Assembly (NCBI GenBank): GCA_018806915.1
Contig: JAGKQI010000095.1
Location: forward strand, 372,001 to 436,000
Length of the DNA: 64,000 bases
Direction: 5' to 3'
Source of the DNA: Phytophthora colocasiae
Taxonomy: Eukaryota > Oomycota > Peronosporomycetes > Peronosporales > Peronosporaceae
In this document: positions 62,710-64,000 of the stretch, one piece after another
Numbering within the stretch: position 1 is the stretch's first letter
Layout: each line of letters starts with the position of its first letter
The notes under the pieces: generated by a model
Seen by the model: only the letters and a program-made list of their open reading frames with translations
Told to the model about the DNA's origin: nothing
Databases searched by the model: none
Program-made: the position numbers and the translations under genes

Positions 62710-64000
62710 ATGGGCAAGAAGAATGTGTCTAGTATGGTCTACTACGATCTCATGGGCATAGAGGCCGACGCCACGCCCGAGCAGATCAAGAAGGCGTATC
62801 GCAGGAAGGCGCTACAGCTGCACCCGGACAAGCGTGGCAACACGCCTGAAAGCCAGGAGGAGTTCACGCGGATGAAGCAGGCGTACGACGTTCTCTCAGA
62901 CCCGCAAAAGCGCGAAGTTTACGACCAGTAAGTGGGCAACTGACTCTTTTATATTTTATAAACTTTGTCCTCCTCCCTGTCGCTTTAAGTGAATTCTCTA
63001 ACCGGGTTGATAATTAATACAGAGTGGGCGAAGATGGTATTAAGCTGATGGAAGACTATGGCAACATGAGTCCAGAGGAGATGTCGATCCTGCTGTTCCG
63101 CTCCATGGGCGCATTCGGTGCACGTGGCAAGTGCGTCCTCATTTTATTGGTGTCACTGCTTTTCGCGTTTTTCCTGCTCATTCCCAGTACGTTTCCACCT
63201 TTTTTTATTTATTGCAAAAGTATTTTACCACTAAATTTGTATGTTGTGTAAATTTGTGAAAAACAGTTTTCTGGTGCTTACGGGCGGACTCTACTATCTC
63301 GTGGAACTGGGCTGTGGTCTGCATCCCTCTGTGGATTGTGGACGCCATTTATTACTGCTGTTTGGGCTGCATGTACGCGTCTTCGGACTCCGGAATGGAC
63401 CCGGAAGACAAGGCCAATGAGAAGCCGCCACTTTACAAGCTCTATGCGTTCCTCAAGGCGCTGCTGCTACTCGTTCTGCAGATTTTCCTGGCTCTTAAGC
63501 TCAATGGAGATCTCAACTGGACGCTCATCGAGGTGCTGATCCCTTACTTCGTGTACGACGGTCTTAACCTGCTGGAAGGACTGTCGGCTGGAGTTTTGGG
63601 CTACAATATGCTTACCAAGAACAGTGAAGGGGCTGGCGTGTCGCACACTGAGGATATCAAGAAGCAACGAGGAGCTCTGGTTGTGGCAGTGCTGAAAAAA
63701 TTGACTTTGAACCTCGCTCGTATTGCCCAGGGTGTGCTACTTGGACTCAAGGTGGACGACAATTTGGGCGATGCCAGCTGGTGGCTCGTGTTCATCCCTG
63801 TGTGGCTCTACGTGGCCTTCTTCGTATCGTTCCCAGTCAGAAAATACGTCCGTGCCAAGGCAAATGTCAAGGAACCCAAGTCAGACTCTCCCAGACAGCA
63901 GCACACGCACGATGCGTACACCCGCGAATCGGTCACGGAGGATGAGGACGAGGCGGTGTCTAAGTTCCCGCTACTTGATGCGCTGTGCACGATCCTTGTC
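62710..64000 (+). CDS. DnaJ (J-domain) protein fused to a TMEM185-like membrane domain, 3' partial
   Basis: Exons 62710-62927, 63023-63186 and 63267 to the window edge, in phase. The J domain is residues ~10-75 with the essential HPD at 38-40 (KALQLHPDKRGN), then KQAYDVLSDPQKREVYD. Membrane segments begin at VLILLLVSLLF-like residues (exon 2 end) and continue as a TMEM185-type core: WAVVCIPLWIVDAIYYCC, KLYAFLKALLLLVLQIFLAL, LNWTLIEVLIPYFVYDGLN, SHTEDIKKQR and WWLVFIPVWLYVAFFVSFPV. J domains recruit Hsp70, so this would place Hsp70 at a membrane, perhaps the ER. The reading frame is still open at 64000. Confidence 0.85.

Overview
The window reads as a piece of an oomycete nuclear genome, most likely a plant-pathogenic Phytophthora or close relative. 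The evidence is four elicitin-family genes or gene remnants, a secreted AA17-type copper monooxygenase, short GT-AG introns (mostly 63-98 nt), very short intergenic distances between housekeeping genes, and recently active LTR and TIR transposons. No bacterial operons, rRNA, tRNA or CRISPR arrays were seen. All gene models are my own splicing of the sequence; junctions were accepted only where GT-AG, phase and family homology agreed.

Region 1-4400 is transposon. A Gypsy-type gag frame runs leftward off the window. Beside it is a probable 1.4-kb LTR (1926-3322) that contains, antisense to gag, a 419-residue multi-membrane-span ORF. Next to it is a Tc1/mariner element with perfect 69-bp ends and a broken transposase.

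Region 4600-18100 is a gene island: AA17 LPMO, an RCC1-repeat protein, neuroguidin/Lcp5, a heat-shock-factor protein, a kaptin homologue, mitochondrial intermediate peptidase and a PH-domain protein with a CaaX end.

Region 18100-31400 is rearranged. It has pogo-like elements with TA duplications, a MULE remnant, a 71-bp palindrome at the start of a 1,290-residue membrane/App1-phosphatase/repeat protein, and a broken second copy of that gene. The second copy's 5' part is inverted, near-identical and joined to an FN3-type pseudogene. Its 3' end lies separately, in direct orientation, beyond.

Region 31500-44300 carries two PLAC8 genes and the elicitin cluster: one intact gene, one split by a 5.5-kb Copia element, and an inverted pair of which one has a 23-nt deletion. 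It also holds an intact Harbinger transposase.

Region 44300-64000 is again gene-dense: membrane aspartic protease, CRNKL1/Clf1, a mitochondrial repeat-like protein, a TMEM185-like protein, ankyrin protein, CWF19L1, a small mitochondrial protein, SAC1 phosphatase, aquaglyceroporin, a flavin-reductase-like protein, and a DnaJ protein fused to a TMEM185-like membrane domain that runs off the right edge. Two small TA-flanked MITEs sit between these genes. Splicing and ribosome-assembly factors (CRNKL1, CWF19L1, Lcp5) are core cellular genes; the LPMO and elicitins are the host-facing part.
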